Positions 34,061-47,488 of a stretch of 64,000 bases of DNA are shown here, in pieces; position 1 is the stretch's first letter, and each line of letters begins with the position of its first letter. The translations under genes and the position numbers were made by a program. A model generated the notes under the pieces. The model searched no databases. It saw only the letters and a program-made list of their open reading frames with translations, and had not been told where the DNA came from. The DNA is taken from contig NC_135211.1 in NCBI RefSeq assembly GCF_052324685.1, forward strand, positions 15,500,549 to 15,564,548, written 5' to 3'. This stretch comes from Brachyhypopomus gauderio (Eukaryota; Chordata; Actinopteri; Gymnotiformes; Hypopomidae).

Positions 34061-34499
34061 ACGCCCGCACACATTTTGCTCTTTGCGTTTTGTCGGCACT
34101 TGGGTTTACTACTCTCTTGGTTTTGACACGGTGTGTACTAGTTGGTACACCCGACGTTACATGCTTGACCTTGCATTGCGCACACCCTTCCCATTGTCTC
34201 ATAATCAGGTCGTAATCAAAGTGCACTTTGTGGCATCTTGTGGGCATTTAATTGTGTGCATTTTGTTTTTTGAATAATTTGTAATAAAAATTTCTTTATT
34301 CTTATCATAGTGTTGTCCGTTGGACAATAGGACTGAAAATTGTTTGCACTTTATGTTACAGGTTGTGAGTGTCCTTGTGCTGTGAGGAAGTATGTTCCTG
34401 AGCCCAGCTGATCTTTTGCAAGTGTGGATGTGCACTTAAATATGCTTTGAAATTGATTAAAACAACTTGTGCTGAATTTTATTCATGACTCATCATTTT

Positions 34500-34684
34500 T
34501 TGCATTAAATAACTAAAAGTAACTAAGTAACTTTGACTCAAATTACATTTTAAAAGAAGTAATTTTGTACTTTTACTCGAGTAAATTTTGAGATGGTAAT
34601 TTTATTTTTACTCTGAATAGAATTTAGGCAAAGTAAATATACTTTTACTCAATTACAATTTTTCAGTACTCTTTCCACCTCTGA
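34500..34684. mobile_element. Related DNA transposon remnant (TTTTACTCGAGTA theme)
   Basis: The stretch holds gtacttttactcgagtaaat and ends agtactctttccacctctg, i.e. a CAGAGGTGGAAAGAGTACT terminus. The other end is missing or decayed. Confidence 0.5.
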
Positions 34685-35380
34685 TAAAGAGCGTACAGCC
34701 ATTGCCTCCGGCCACCTCTGTACCCCCGTCACAGGTGTGCTTAGTAAGAGGTGCTTTTTTATTGGCTAATGGCTAGCATTACAAATTTCAATTAAGATAT
34801 ACAATGAATAGATATTATTGTACTATGAATACCAGTATTGGTCTACTGCTGGTTTTCACATTCATTGTGGCTTATCTGGTTAGGCTATGGTTGCATAGCA
34901 CAGATTTCTGGGGTCACAGTGCAAGGGACAGGGTTTTTTAAGATTGATAAATCTTTTTCTTTTTTGACTGTTAACCGCACAGAAAATGGACGAACACACC
35001 AGAGAGATCCAACACTCATCCTCACAGACTATAACCACCTCATTAAAAGTCAGCCGATACATCGAGGAAATTAGTGGTCTACAACCAATAATTAATGGGG
35101 GAGAACTACAAAACCTGGGGAGAACTATTTTACCTATCATAATAAAAAATCCCAAGAGGATATCCTACCTACCACAATAACATTTTTAACTAATTCACCC
35201 TGCTACAAAAACATACCCATGGTGAGCAAATTTATTTTGTTTAATCCCATTTCCTGAGTTGAGACTACCTACGTGTCTCAACTGTAATTTTTTTCTGCAT
35301 GCGTTTGCAGATGTGGCAATTACAACATATAATTATGTCAACATGAAACAATATCTCAAAGAAAGGGTCCAACACCCTGA

Positions 35381-35713
35381 TGTCACGTTGAGGTTCCCGA
35401 GCCCTCCTTTTGGGCGTGTGTTTACATCGTCTGCGTCTACTCGTCTGCGTCAGTGGATCTCCGTGGGTGCGGTTACGTCTTGTGCTGATTCGTCTCACCT
35501 GTGGCTCGTCTCGTCATCACGTGGGGTTTATGTGGTTTGTCTATTTAATGTGCGTTCGCGCAGTGTCCTGTGCTCGTCATTGTCAGAGTCATACGTGTCT
35601 GTGTGTTGACTTGTTTTATGTGCACTGTCTGCGCTATTTGTGATATTCATTAAACATTGCGTCCGTTCAAGCAAGGATTCTGTCTTGTCCTTCGCCGTGC
35701 TCCGGTCGTGACA
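35381..35713 (+). mobile_element. Solo LTR, 333 bp, 5-bp target duplication
   Basis: It begins TGTCACGTTGAGG, ends GGTCGTGACA and is flanked by CCTGA (35376-35380 and 35714-35718). It is the same family as 1296-1634, in the opposite orientation. Open frames inside it are not genes. Confidence 0.85.
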
Positions 35714-36774
35714 CCTGAGTCACTGCCACAAAACATTATAGTTGTTCTAAGAGCAAACTGGGGTTTTTTTCCCGGAATTAGTATGGTACACTAATCAATG
35801 AAAGTATGTGTATCAGTTTCCAAAATGAGCTGTTCCCTCTGTCCTATATGATAGAGATCTTAAGTGTCCTAAACTGCCTTAGTTAATTATTTAATTGAGA
35901 CTAGGAGAAGCATGGTGGTGGGGGCAGATCAGGGAGGATCTGCTAGTGCTTTTCTTAAAGGTCAAAGGGCCTCAGAACCCAAGTTGGCATATGGAACAAA
36001 CCCTAGAGAATTATTCACCACAACAAATGTCATACTATGTTTATTCTAATAATTTTGAAAGCACACATATAAGTTACATATAGTCCACAGCGTATCAACT
36101 GCCCAAGCTATTGCCAAAGTATAAAATAGTATACAGCACATTATCATGTTCAGTAAATCCAGTATGGTTACACATAATTTCTATAACATTATTGGAGTGT
36201 GAATATATTAGTTTGCCAGTAATACTGAAAATGAGGCATGCATACAGTAATAGTATACACTGAGTATATACCATTTAGTATATTTATATTTGTTATACTA
36301 TTTAGTATATTTTGGTATAGGATATATCATTTCAGACATTGTTCATATGAAGCAATTGTGCAGAGCAGTGATCATTTAACCAGTCCTGTGATTTTTAAAT
36401 TTCCCATTATGATTTGTATGCTAAGTACCTGTCCTACTGGTAAGTGTGAAGATATAATCCATCCATATGTTTGCGGTGTTGGCAGTCTGAAAAGATTACT
36501 GGTTGTTCATGAAAATAGTTCGCATTCAACTTTACACATTCCCCATAATAATGAGAATGATTAAATCCCCAGGACACACCTGGGGCTGGAGAGAGGAGAC
36601 ACAGCCATGGATTTAGGACAGTCACAGACCTAAAAGACTGCAAAATACTGACGCACATCATTTGGACTTATTACTGAGCTTAATCATTTATTTATGCTTT
36701 ACATTTGCATTTTCATATTACTTGCTTCTGCCAGTGTTAATGGTATTTTGGGAATCTAACCCTTTGTGTAAGCT

Positions 36775-36862
36775 AACGATGCTTTGAGCAGACAACTAAA
36801 GCACTTTGTAAGTCGCTCTAGATAAGAGTCTCTGGTAAGTGCCATAAATGTTAATGCAAGTT
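36775..36862 (+). mobile_element. L2 tail fragment
   Basis: The text agcactttgtaagtcgctct followed by agataagagtctctggtaag is the L2/SINE-like 3' tail. No coding part precedes it. Confidence 0.6.
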
Positions 36863-37009
36863 GAAGCACACCTCTTGTAATACCAGCCTTTCCACTAGCA
36901 TGTATCCATTTGTGTGATGCATTGTTTTAAATCTTTCGAATTTGCTTCCACATAAGAACACTTGTTTTTTTTACATTAGCTATACAATAATGGGTACTGG
37001 CTCCCCCTA

Positions 37010-37850
37010 CAGGTCACTGACCGACATGTTTATGACCGTAGGCCTGCTGTTTCTGCGGCTAACCCATCTGAAGAGGTGTGTGGGAGATATGCAAAACTGC
37101 ATCAACACAAAAGACCAGTGCATTTCTTTGCATTTCACCGTGTGGTTTGTGACAATAAGTCACTCATTTTAGACTGAGATAAAAAAAAAAAACATTTCAC
37201 TGCAAAATATAATTCAAAACAAATCTTATTATTATTTTTATTGATATTCACTATTTTGTAATATAATGTGTTTTGTCAGCCTCAGAGTTGGTACAAAGTC
37301 ACAAACCAAAACACTCAGACAGCTGAGCGGAGTCTCTGGAGGAGGAGAGAGCTGACAGATACATTAGTAATTATCATATGTCCTCACCCACATACATAAC
37401 ATCCACACACCTTTACAGATGCAGCACTACACTATACTAAGCAGTATGCTAAGCACAATACTATGTACCATAACTGAAATAGTTCTATATTTTACATATA
37501 CAATTGTTCTATATTTGTAAATATAACAGCTTCTTATACTATAAATATATATTTCATTCACTCCTTTAAATGCTCAAGTGACAGCCTAACATAATGTTTC
37601 ATTTATATCCCTTATATGACTAACATTTTACCAACAAAGGAACAGGACTGTTTTTATTCACTGAATAAAGATCTTACTGAAATATTAATAGAGATGTTTA
37701 AATGGATTTAAATGGAATTATATAGGGAATATGGAGTTCTGCGCTAAGTTCAGACTTTTATGAGCATGAGTTGATTAGAGACGTTGGTGATGACAAGAAG
37801 AAACAAGTTGTACCTCCAGTTTATGTGTAGGGACATAATCACCAACCAGG
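37010..37850 (+). pseudogene. Decayed hatching-enzyme copy (psiD)
   Basis: Three exon-like remnants occur in the right order and strand. At 37026 an ATG opens a leader (MFMTVGLLFLRLTHLKRC) resembling exon 1 of gene C, preceded by a cctacag acceptor-like site as in gene B. Near 37280-37365 a block resembles exon 3 (GAG-CGGAGTCTCTGGAGGAGG). At 37749-37830 a block after ctaag resembles exon 4 (TGAGCATGAGTTGATTAGAGA), but its frame is broken and a TAG follows. No exons 5-8, zinc site or mature domain were seen downstream. The 4-nt exon is not recognisable. Confidence 0.7.
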
Positions 37851-38584
37851 ATCACTACTGTACACTAGAGACACAAGATCATAGCTGAACTTATCTGACT
37901 GTTAATGGATTACGGTTACAGTCGGCTGTATTGGAAGTTGCCCCACCTTCATTAGCAGGATATTTCACCCTGGTGGACTGCTGACCTGCCCGTGGTGTAC
38001 CCTGCCTTTTCCCAATGATGCTGCCATTGGTAACATCAACACCCGTAGACTTCAGTGAGCTGTCAGTCATCCAGTCATCCAGGGCTGTATAACATTTGTT
38101 TGTTGCGTTGTACATTTTCATTATCTTCTGCAGTGTTGCATTTTTTTATTTGTCTATTTCTTTGTATTATTTATTCATGTAATAGATGCAAATGTTATTC
38201 TACAGAATAGGGCTTCGACCGTTACACCATTTATTGTTTTAGTTTTCATGTTCTCATCGCATCAAACTTCAACACATTTATTACCCAGATATCCGCCTAC
38301 GAATACAACTGCATTGTGTTGTCAGTCCCTTTTAAATAATTCTTTCAGTTATGTTTTTCATGTATAATACCCTGCCTATTTTTTATCCTCCGTTTAAAAG
38401 ATATTATAAGTGCCTTAGTATCTATAGAACTTAGCTGGAAACCGGATGGACGGACTTCAGAACTGCACTTCCTGTTTGTGTGTGTGAATGTGCAGTCTAA
38501 AGTTCATTGTAAAAGTCTATTGACATCTAAGTCTAAGAAAATAGTTTGGAGCTATTTATCAGGGCAATTAATGTATATTTCTTT

Positions 38585-38715
38585 TTAAAATATTTGATCT
38601 GTAGTAATTGATCTTTAGTGCTTTATCTGTAATAATCGATATAGTGCTTTATCTGTAGTAATATATCTATAGTGCTTTTTCTGTAGTAATTTACTTGTAG
38701 TGTTTTACTGTAAGT
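38585..38715 (+). repeat. About 30-bp degenerate tandem repeat
   Basis: Units of tagtgctttatctgtagtaa type recur four to five times with variation. Confidence 0.7.
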
Positions 38716-38823
38716 CATAATCATAATTGCATTATGAATGACATGAACTTGTTTAGCAGAAAAATTGTACGGCAGCAACTATCCTCTACTGACAACGTCC
38801 TGGAATGAGTTAGTTCACCTCCA

Positions 38824-38837
38824 TCTCTCTCTCTGTC

Positions 38838-38933
<96 letters not shown>
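38824..38933 (+). repeat. (CT)n microsatellite
   Basis: Long CT run with a few CTGT breaks at the left end. Confidence 0.95.
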
Positions 38934-38935
<2 letters not shown>

Positions 38936-39979
38936 GTCAGGAGGAGAAAAGCTGTGGCCCTGAGTGTCTCACTCTAAGACACAAACATCACACAGGTGGC
39001 CTGATGCATCCTCTCAAGATGGAGATTTGCAGGAGACTGTACATAGACCTACAAACCCTTCCTCACAAAGCTTCCTTTACGTACAACCATGTCACTGTCA
39101 CAGGCTTTTTTCTGGTGGGCGACTTGGTTGGTTTTATTTTTAAATGATACTAAAAAGGTGTAAAAACACCGTATACATGCTTCAGTGTGTATATTAACAC
39201 AAGTAAGGTGTGAAGAAACATTCTAGACACATAAGCAACATTTTGGTTCTGTATATCAGGGCAACTATTTCAGTTATTTTCAGTGTAGACCTGTGAGACC
39301 CTTCATCTGTTTTTATTACCTGGTTCCCATGGATGTAGAACAAACACTAAGCTGGTATGGCAAGACCTCCATGTAGACTGCTACAAATGTTTAGCAGTCT
39401 ATGAATGTCTCTTAAAACACTGTTTACAATTCCCAACTGGTACAGAATTTTTCATTCAATCTAGAGTTCAGCTTGACTAATGCACCTTAACAAAAGCATT
39501 TTGTCCATCCATAACCAGTGGTCCCCAAGGACATCCTGTATAAAGCCAGGTTTTCATTGCAGGACACTCTCCAGCAAGATTCTCTTTCTTATAAGCATGC
39601 TTTATACACCTGTCTGGTGAGATTGCCAACATTCTCCTTAGCTCTTATAGTAGCTTTCAACATTTCTACCTGGCTGGTCGCTTGACAAGATACTGATAGC
39701 AGAGTGGCCATATTACTGTCACTGAGGAAACATCCCATAATGCACTGGAAATAGGCCACAGTGTGCAATGTACATCTTAATTTAAGGATATTTAGAAGAC
39801 AACATGGATGAATTTTAGGTTATTATGGTAATAATTATTGACCTTAAAATTCTAACAACGACATAGATTAACCCCTTTGGGTTGATGAACATTGTCAGTT
39901 AGTGATACACTGCGATGTGTATGGTGATCTTCAGCGAAGGTACAACCTTGTAAGATATGAAACAATAAGGGTGGGGGGG

Positions 39980-39987
39980 AGTGTGTG

Positions 39988-40054
<67 letters not shown>
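39980..40054 (+). repeat. (TG)n microsatellite
   Basis: TG run with one GC interruption near the left end. Confidence 0.95.
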
Positions 40055-40056
<2 letters not shown>

Positions 40057-40689
40057 TGCAGGAGGGAAGGTAACACTCTCTCTAGGCAGAGGGTGTGAAA
40101 CTGGTGCGCACTGAAGATGTGTGAGGTACTATGTGGTAGACAGTCGGTTTCTTAGCAACAGCCCACGTAGAGGGGAAAAGGAGAGAATATGGAAGCAAAG
40201 GATCCTGTAGTGTGATTTTATCTACAGAATGACATGTCCTCCCACCACCCATGCACTGATACCATCTTTAGAAAGAGGCACATGCTACATCTTTCTGGCA
40301 CCACACAAAGTAGTAAAGCATCTTTCAACACTGACTTATGCCGCTTAAATATGAAAAACTACTGTGTGGCTAGAGTGTAGAGTTGGTGAAAGGAACTCTC
40401 CCAGGGGAAGCACGATCAGTGAAAAACACCTAGACTTCTAATACTTATAACTGATGCTTTTAGGCAGGTTAGTAAGTAAGAGTGTGTGCATCGCTAACGC
40501 ATCTTTAACCACAGTGGCATACCCACTTGCATTAACATCTTTAAGGGGGTTTCCTCTGACCCTTGTGTCTATGTAGCTCCATCATGCTTTCCCTACATCT
40601 AAGCCAAAAGTGAACTCTAACCTTTAACACATAAAAGTTAGATCGAAGCTGCAGTTTTGTCCTTCTGGTTCTGGTTTCTTTCACCATCC

Positions 40690-41625
40690 ACGGAAGCGCG
40701 TAGCCTTGGTGTAGTTGTCGACAATCAACTCTCCTTCACGGCCCACGTTGCTAACACAACACGATCATGCAGATTCGCCCTTCACAACATTCGGAGGATT
40801 CGGCCATTTCTCTCTAGGGAGGCCACTCAGGTCCTTGTCCAGTCTCTTGTCATCTCAAGACTGGACTACTGCAACTCCCTCCTGGCTGGTCTTCCTATGC
40901 ATGCCATCAAACCCCTGTAACTGATCCAGAACGCTGCAGCTCGGCTGGTCTTCAACATTCCCAAGTTCAGCCATGTCACTCCCTTGCTGTGCTCCCTCCA
41001 CTGGCTTCCGGTAGCTGCCCGCATCAAATATAAAACCCTGGTGCTGGCCTACAAAGCAAAGAATGGTCCAGCTCCTCCTTACTTGATGGCCATGGTAAAA
41101 CCCAGAAGCATACCTAGAGCCCTCCGTGCCTCAAGTTTGACTCGTCTTGACCCTCCATCATCCAGGACACATGGGAGACAAGCATCCAGACTTTTCTCTG
41201 TCCTGGCTCCAAGGTGGTGGAATGAACTTCCCTTGTGTGTCCGAACATCGGAGTCACTTGCTGTCTTCAGACGCCGACTGAAGACCCACCTCTTTCAAGT
41301 GCACTTTACATAATTATGCTTTTGTCTACTGTGCTTTATCGTCTCTTTCCTCAGGTGTTTGTTATGGGTATTGCTTACTGTCTTTTTCTCAGGTATTGTG
41401 TATAATTGGGTTATAGGAATTGCATACTGTCCTTTTCCTCAGGTGATGTGTATATTCAGGTATAATAATGAGTTGGCATAATTGTTAGGTATCATATGAC
41501 TTTCGTTTAGTGGTCTTTCCAGCTTAGAGTACCTTGTGTTCAGGACTACGTAGCACTTTTGTAAGTCGCTCTGGATAAGAGCGTCTGCTAAATGCCATAA
41601 ATGTAAATGTAATGTAAATGGTACT
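40690..41625 (+). mobile_element. L2-type LINE 3' fragment with tail
   Basis: The frame encodes LGVVVDNQLSFTAHV, LDYCNSLLAGLP, AARLVF, LHWLPVAARIKYKTLVLAYK and FSVLAPRWWNELP, the conserved end of L2-like reverse transcriptases. A stop at 40918-40920 interrupts it. The tail has the L2 signature gtaagtcgctctggataaga and short ATGTAA repeats near 41600. Confidence 0.85.
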
Positions 41626-42964
41626 GCAGAACAATGCGCCCAGACATCTTCCTCTGTGTTTGTGATACCTGCAAATGACAGTAAAACAAAGAACACACAT
41701 GAAGTCTTCAGCTTGATGACTCTATTGTATTTACAGCCTTTGACTCTCTAACACTCCTGATCATGCAAACCAAACATCCTCCCCCCCACCCCCCACCCCC
41801 GTTTAGCACTCAAAACAAAAATAGACAGAAGAACACACAAAACCAGCCATGGAAACTCAATCGTCTTGGCCACCGCCCGGATGCTCACCACCTCCTGAGC
41901 AGCCCTCCCTGCCAGATCGTTGGATTCTGCCTCTCTTCCAAACCACCCCCCATCTGTCTCTGAGCTCCTTGGGAGGTGAGAATGGATTTGAGAACTCCCC
42001 CGGGCCTGGCACTGCTCCTGCCCCCCTTTCTTGCACCATCTCTCCCTCCCTCACTCATTCTTTCACTCTCTCTCTCTCTCCTCTCGTCCTCCCTCCCGGC
42101 TGCCTTGCCTCCCTCACTCCTTCTCACTGTGGCAGATGGTGATTTAACGGCGAGAGCTTCGGTGCAGGGCACAAGCAAATGCTCATGATGCTCTCATGCC
42201 TCCAGACTCTCTGGTTCAGAACACGTCAGCAGAACCCGAGCCTCCCGTTTGGCCCGGGTACGGCCGCCATGCCGTTTAAACTACACACTCGTCGATGGCA
42301 TCGGGTCTTTGTTTTGTTGTAAGCACAGAACTGGGAAATATTATTCTTTGCGCATGTCAGTTGGAATTACCTTGTTAATAAAATTAATCATTTTTTATGT
42401 TGTTTTACATTTCGGCTCATCCATCTCTCCGTGGTAACGTTTGTAACCAGCGATTAAAAATGCCTCTTGTTGATGTTTGCACAGCATAACAAATTCAAGG
42501 CCAAATCCAGACATGTTCAGAATCTTTTCATTCTGGTGAGACACTGAATATGCTCACGCATAAATTCCTGCGTGATGACTGACAGCTAGTGAGCTCCATC
42601 GAATAAACAGGAATAAATACACCAATAAACAACTATGAGTAAGATAATTAGCACACTGTTGGAGAGACAAGCAGCACAGCTCAAACATAAACACAAAGGA
42701 AGTAACAGACACAAACAGTACCAAACACACCACCACACACACTGGTTCGCCTCTCCTCCTCTCTGTCTTTTCATCTTTTACTGTCTCTCTTTCCCTTGGA
42801 GGAAGTAAACAGTATGATAGATAGAACTGAAAGATGAGGAACACAGTCGGGGGAGGGGCCATATTAATAAGAGATAAAATTATACAGGAATCTGAAAAAT
42901 TGGATCTATCAAAACCTCATAACCTGAGAGATCTATCAAGGAATGATCCTTTTGTTCTTCTTGC

Positions 42965-42967
<3 letters not shown>

Positions 42968-43011
<44 letters not shown>
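42968..43011 (+). repeat. (CA)n microsatellite
   Basis: Pure CA run. Confidence 0.95.
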
Positions 43012-43014
<3 letters not shown>

Positions 43015-44046
43015 GCACATCCGCACATGTCATGGATGTCACACTGCTGGGACCATGGCACAGTGTAGCATGTCAAGAACCGAGCTCGAAATTGCATGTG
43101 CCGCCCCATTAACTTCCCCAGGCTAGGCTACTAGACACAGGTTGGAGTGCAACCAGCACTGCTAACGATCTAAAAAAAAACAAATCTCACCTGATACCAA
43201 CATGAACCAGTGCACAGTTAACCAACCAAGCAGCGCTTAGGTTCAGGCCTGTTAAATACCAAGTCTTATCTGAGCAACTGATGATTTGTGAGATAGTGAT
43301 GACTCTTTTTCAGTGTTGTGCTTCTCTTTATATCCTTGATGTTAATGCTGTCACACTCTGCCATGGGCGATGTGCAGAGATGCTTCTTGCAATAGACTGC
43401 AATAAAGTCTTTTGATTCCATGTAAGAAGAGATATTTCAGATGTAGTTAAGCACATAAAATCTACAGATCCAATCCTAGGGAGGTCATGTTAATAATCCC
43501 TAACAGGAGAACATCACACACTCAAGTGATGACATGCTAGTGATGGAGACAAGATGCTACGACACGCAACATTAAACCCATAAGCCATCCAGATGGCCAG
43601 CTAACAGAGCTGACCAATCTAATTTAGAAATTTGTAATGTAAAAGAATAATCCACTCACCAAATGGCACCTGCTCACAGAATTTAAGTATGTCATAACAT
43701 TCACCTTTCCTACTCTTTGAAACTAAAGGATGTACTGACCACTGACACCTGAAGTAATTTTTCTTTTTAGTATGCACTTATCCGAGTGCCTTTTGGCCGG
43801 TAGGTGAGGCATGAGACGATCTGTTAAACCAATGAAATGCAAGAAATTTGCTTTGACATGTATGACACATTAAAATAAATATTGATCAATAGAAAGCAAC
43901 TACTAGTTCACTCCAGAAGGAAGACAAATAGGTGTCTCTCCGTATATATTATATGCCCATTAAATTTCCAGTTAGAAATCATATAGCCTATAGTGCAAAT
44001 GTAGTTTTGACCTAATAACTCTTGCCACTCTATGTATGGAATCCTG

Positions 44047-44047
44047 T

Positions 44048-44118
<71 letters not shown>

Positions 44119-44125
44119 GTGCGTG
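44047..44125 (+). repeat. (TG)n microsatellite
   Basis: TG run with GC breaks at the right end. Confidence 0.95.
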
Positions 44126-44710
44126 TGTGCATGCCTGTCCATGTATGTGAACATGTGTGAATGTTTGCACACGTCTGCATGTGTTTGTGTATATTTATGT
44201 AAGAAGATGCAAACAGCCTAAAGATAGCCATGATCATGCGTCCCCACCACCATACACACACCACAGTAAAGACACTATCAGGAGCGTATAAACCCTACCA
44301 AGGCTTTTATGTTCTCTGGTAAATATAAGGTGCTCCAAAATGTTTTAGAAGTTGAATTATAACTTCAGCTGTTCTTCTCAACAGCAGTTCTTTTGAAACT
44401 CATCGATGTTACATGGTCGTCATAGTACATAGGCACCACATGCTATGTAACAGAAGTATACCGTACCTAGAAGGAATCCAATATCCCATCTTTCTTATCC
44501 ATGTAACTATAGAAATACAGAACATGGTGCTCAAAAATCAATGTGTAATGAGCTTCACAACTCACCCAGTGCTCTGTGCAGCCCTCAAGATGTTCTGTAA
44601 ACGTATTAATAGTGTGTTAATGACTGGACATTTTCAAGCAAAGAAAAATAGCTTTTGTTTGTATTATTCAAATGCAAATTAAAAATACTTCAATTCTTCA
44701 ACAAAAAAAA

Positions 44711-44712
<2 letters not shown>

Positions 44713-44789
<77 letters not shown>

Positions 44790-44792
44790 TGT

Positions 44793-44869
<77 letters not shown>

Positions 44870-44914
44870 GTGTTTGTGTGTGTGTGTGTGTGTGTAAGTG
44901 AGAGAGAGAGAGAG
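44713..44914 (+). repeat. Very long (TG)n microsatellite with a GA tail
   Basis: About 200 bp of TG with rare interruptions, then gagagagaga, after a poly-A run. Confidence 0.95.
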
Positions 44915-46699
44915 TGAGTGTGTGCGTGTGTATTTCTGAAAGCATGATATCACTGTAGAGACACCTGTCCTAGAATAACAGCTCACCCAGGAGCTGAATT
45001 GGGATTAAAGAATCAGCCGTGAAAGCTCCAGCACTTCCAGGAAATAACTTCTGAGTTCCTCCAGCATGTGGCCCGGGAGCCGTGAGAATAGGGACTCGCT
45101 TCTCACGACACTGAGTCACCGCTGCCCCTCCAGTCGCTCACCATGAGCAAGATGCAAAGCATTGTGCTCCATGCCGAGTGCCTGTGTCAGGCCCTTGTTG
45201 AAGGCAGACACAGAAAGGCCATCAAGGAGGAAGAGGTTTCACCATGAGACTTACTGATGAAGGTCAAACAAGTCCTGATCAATCCGATGGTAACCACATC
45301 GGGATGCACATTTGATGCAAAGGAACCCATGCGCTGTAATAGACGGCTGAGTCACTGGACCGATCAATGAAACAACCACTCGGATAGTTTAATGAGATAG
45401 GCCAGCACATTTCTGCAGCTGTGATTAAGCTGGTTTTTGCAGAGGAAGGGCTTTGGAAATGAACCTTTTAGCTTAACATTCATAAAAAACAAATGCTATT
45501 TCCAGCAGCCTTTTACAAACAGGTGCGTGTCCTTAACCATTTCATTCATTTTAAGGTGTATATCTACCACTGATACAAGAAATGAAAGATTTACAAAATT
45601 GAGAGCCAGAGGAAGAATGAGGATAGATTTGCCTACCTGCTCCATGTGTTCTGGAGCAGAACGGCCAGAACAGGGGGATGGCTGGAAAGAGAGAGAGCAG
45701 GAAGTGAAGCAGATGGTGCCCTGACAAAGAGGTGGGGCGATTTGAAATAAGCCTTTACTCCATCTCAGTAAGTCTACAGACTCAGTGTAGCAACATTTAA
45801 GAAATGCTCATTGCTTGTCAAGGTATATCTTACCTACAGTTGCATCTAATTTTGGTGAAGCTAAGGTTATTGTCACTAATGGTGGTCAGTAGCCCCCCCC
45901 CCCCCCACTAAATCCCTATGTATTAGATTTCTTTCATTGATCTGTAAAGGAGAACGTCATGTTTGATTCCTTCCACTCACCAACCCCACCAGAGCTCTTA
46001 AAAAGCCCTGCTGCATTTCTCCACCTACACCTCAAGAGGAAATTAATCAATTGACCTTTTCCAACCCAAGAAGCATGTGAGAAATTTGCAATTGGGGAGC
46101 AGGAGTGAACTCATCTGTGTTGCCTTCAGAGACTCTTTTAACATGCTTCTGCTCGGAGCTTTCGGCATAATGACTGGAATTATGTGCAGGAGTGTGAAAT
46201 TGCCCTCGCTGTTGTGGTGAAACTAAAGCGTGCACTCTCTGCTCTCCTCTACTCCAGGACCAACATTGAGAGTGTAGAGGAGGCTGGGAGTGTTGTCAGC
46301 TAAAGGTGCTCGGCAAATAAATCAGAGCAATCAGGGTTCTGCATCCGAAATGCAAATGCCGCTGGTGATATAAGCTCTGCCTGAATGTGTCTGAGAAGTC
46401 TTGGTGTCCTTATGCTGTATGCAGTGCCTGCAGGGCACCTGTTCCAATATACGCAAATTAACTGAGAGTTGAAATAAAATGTAATTTTCGCTCAGTGCTT
46501 TGATCTATAAATTAGATATGTGACAACAAACATGCCACGCCTCATACATCCAACCAATCTATCCAGGTGCACATCACTGCTTCAAAAGAAAACTTGAAGC
46601 CTCTTCCTCTGTGCCTCTTATACACATGCCCACAATCCCCTTTGTGTCGCCCCATATCGTCATTTCTTTCGCTCGCTCTCTCCAGAGTCCCCTCGGCCA

Positions 46700-46942
46700 G
46701 CCCACATCCCCCCCCGATTGCTCTTAGATCCTCCAATGAGTGTATGAGTGTGAAAGCTCGCGCTTGTGTGTGTGTGTATGTAAGCGCGCGAGCGTGTGTT
46801 ACGCCTGCAGCTTGCCAGACATCAGCAGCAGGTTGAGATTAGGCACGCACAGAGAAGGAAGGAGAGAGAAGGAGAGAGACACTCCTCCAGCACACCCACC
46901 AAGGGAACTTTACGATAACCAGCTCTGCCATACCAGACCTTG
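46700..46942 (+). other. Candidate remote non-coding first exon for c1qtnf4
   Basis: A purine-rich stretch ends ACCAGACCTTG|GTAAGGAT at 46942/46943, a good donor. The c1qtnf4 coding exon needs an upstream 5' UTR exon because it starts at a strong acceptor. The distance of about 9 kb, the strand and the lack of another candidate gene make the link possible but unproven. Confidence 0.25.
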
Positions 46943-47413
46943 GTAAGGATCAATTTTTTCTGTCTTTCTGTCTTTCCCTCTAGCTCTCTCTCTCTCTATC
47001 TCTGTCTCTCTCTCATTTTCTTTGATCTGATTTACTGTAGATCGCAGCCTGCTGTTGCTTTGCCTGTTTGCTGATCCAGGATCAGTATCAGAGCAGTTAT
47101 CCACACACTTTAGCAGCCTTTGCTGCCATGCTTCAAAAAAAAGATTACATCCAGTCTACAGTGCTCACGCAGCCACAGATTACAGCTGTTAATCTATTTA
47201 TCTGTTTATCTTTTGGATTGGTTTGCAATCTCCGCCTCTGTGATATCTCAGCATCTCCCTTTCACGCAGTCTCTCTCTGGATCTCTCCATTTCTCTCTCT
47301 CTCTTTCTCTGTCTCTATCGCTCTCTTTTGCTTGCACGTTGCTTAGTTGCTGATGTTAGAAGTAAACATAGAATGAACCAAGGTGGACTGTGACTTTTTT
47401 GATGCAGGGCTTT

Positions 47414-47417
<4 letters not shown>

Positions 47418-47484
<67 letters not shown>
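47418..47484 (+). repeat. (CA)n microsatellite
   Basis: Pure CA run. Confidence 0.95.

Positions 47485-47488
<4 letters not shown>

Larger units (their letters stand above)
31640..36990. other. Gene-free, repeat-rich stretch between hatching enzyme C and psiD
   Basis: It contains the L2 fragments, the solo LTR and the transposon end listed separately. The remainder is AT-rich with only short frames. Confidence 0.5.
37851..46700. other. Gene-free stretch between psiD and the c1qtnf4 region
   Basis: Contains an L2 fragment and many microsatellites. A GC-richer block near 41830-42290 has open frames rich in Pro, Ser and Leu with no recognisable domain. No gene is supported. Confidence 0.5.

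Noticed and set aside
41849-42188. Pro/Ser/Leu-rich frames on both strands in a GC-rich patch
   Set aside because: Low-complexity composition, overlapping frames on both strands and no recognisable domain or splice structure.
44655-44986. Long Cys-Val or Thr-His reading frames over CA/TG arrays (also at 12.0-12.8, 15.0-15.7, 33.9-34.2, 39.9-40.1, 44.0-44.2 and 47.3-47.9 kb)
   Set aside because: They are dinucleotide repeats translated in all frames; no non-repeat protein sequence supports them.
45143-45247. Short frame MSKMQSIVLHAECLCQ... with a balanced composition
   Set aside because: Only 34 codons, no family recognised, no supporting splice sites; could be chance.
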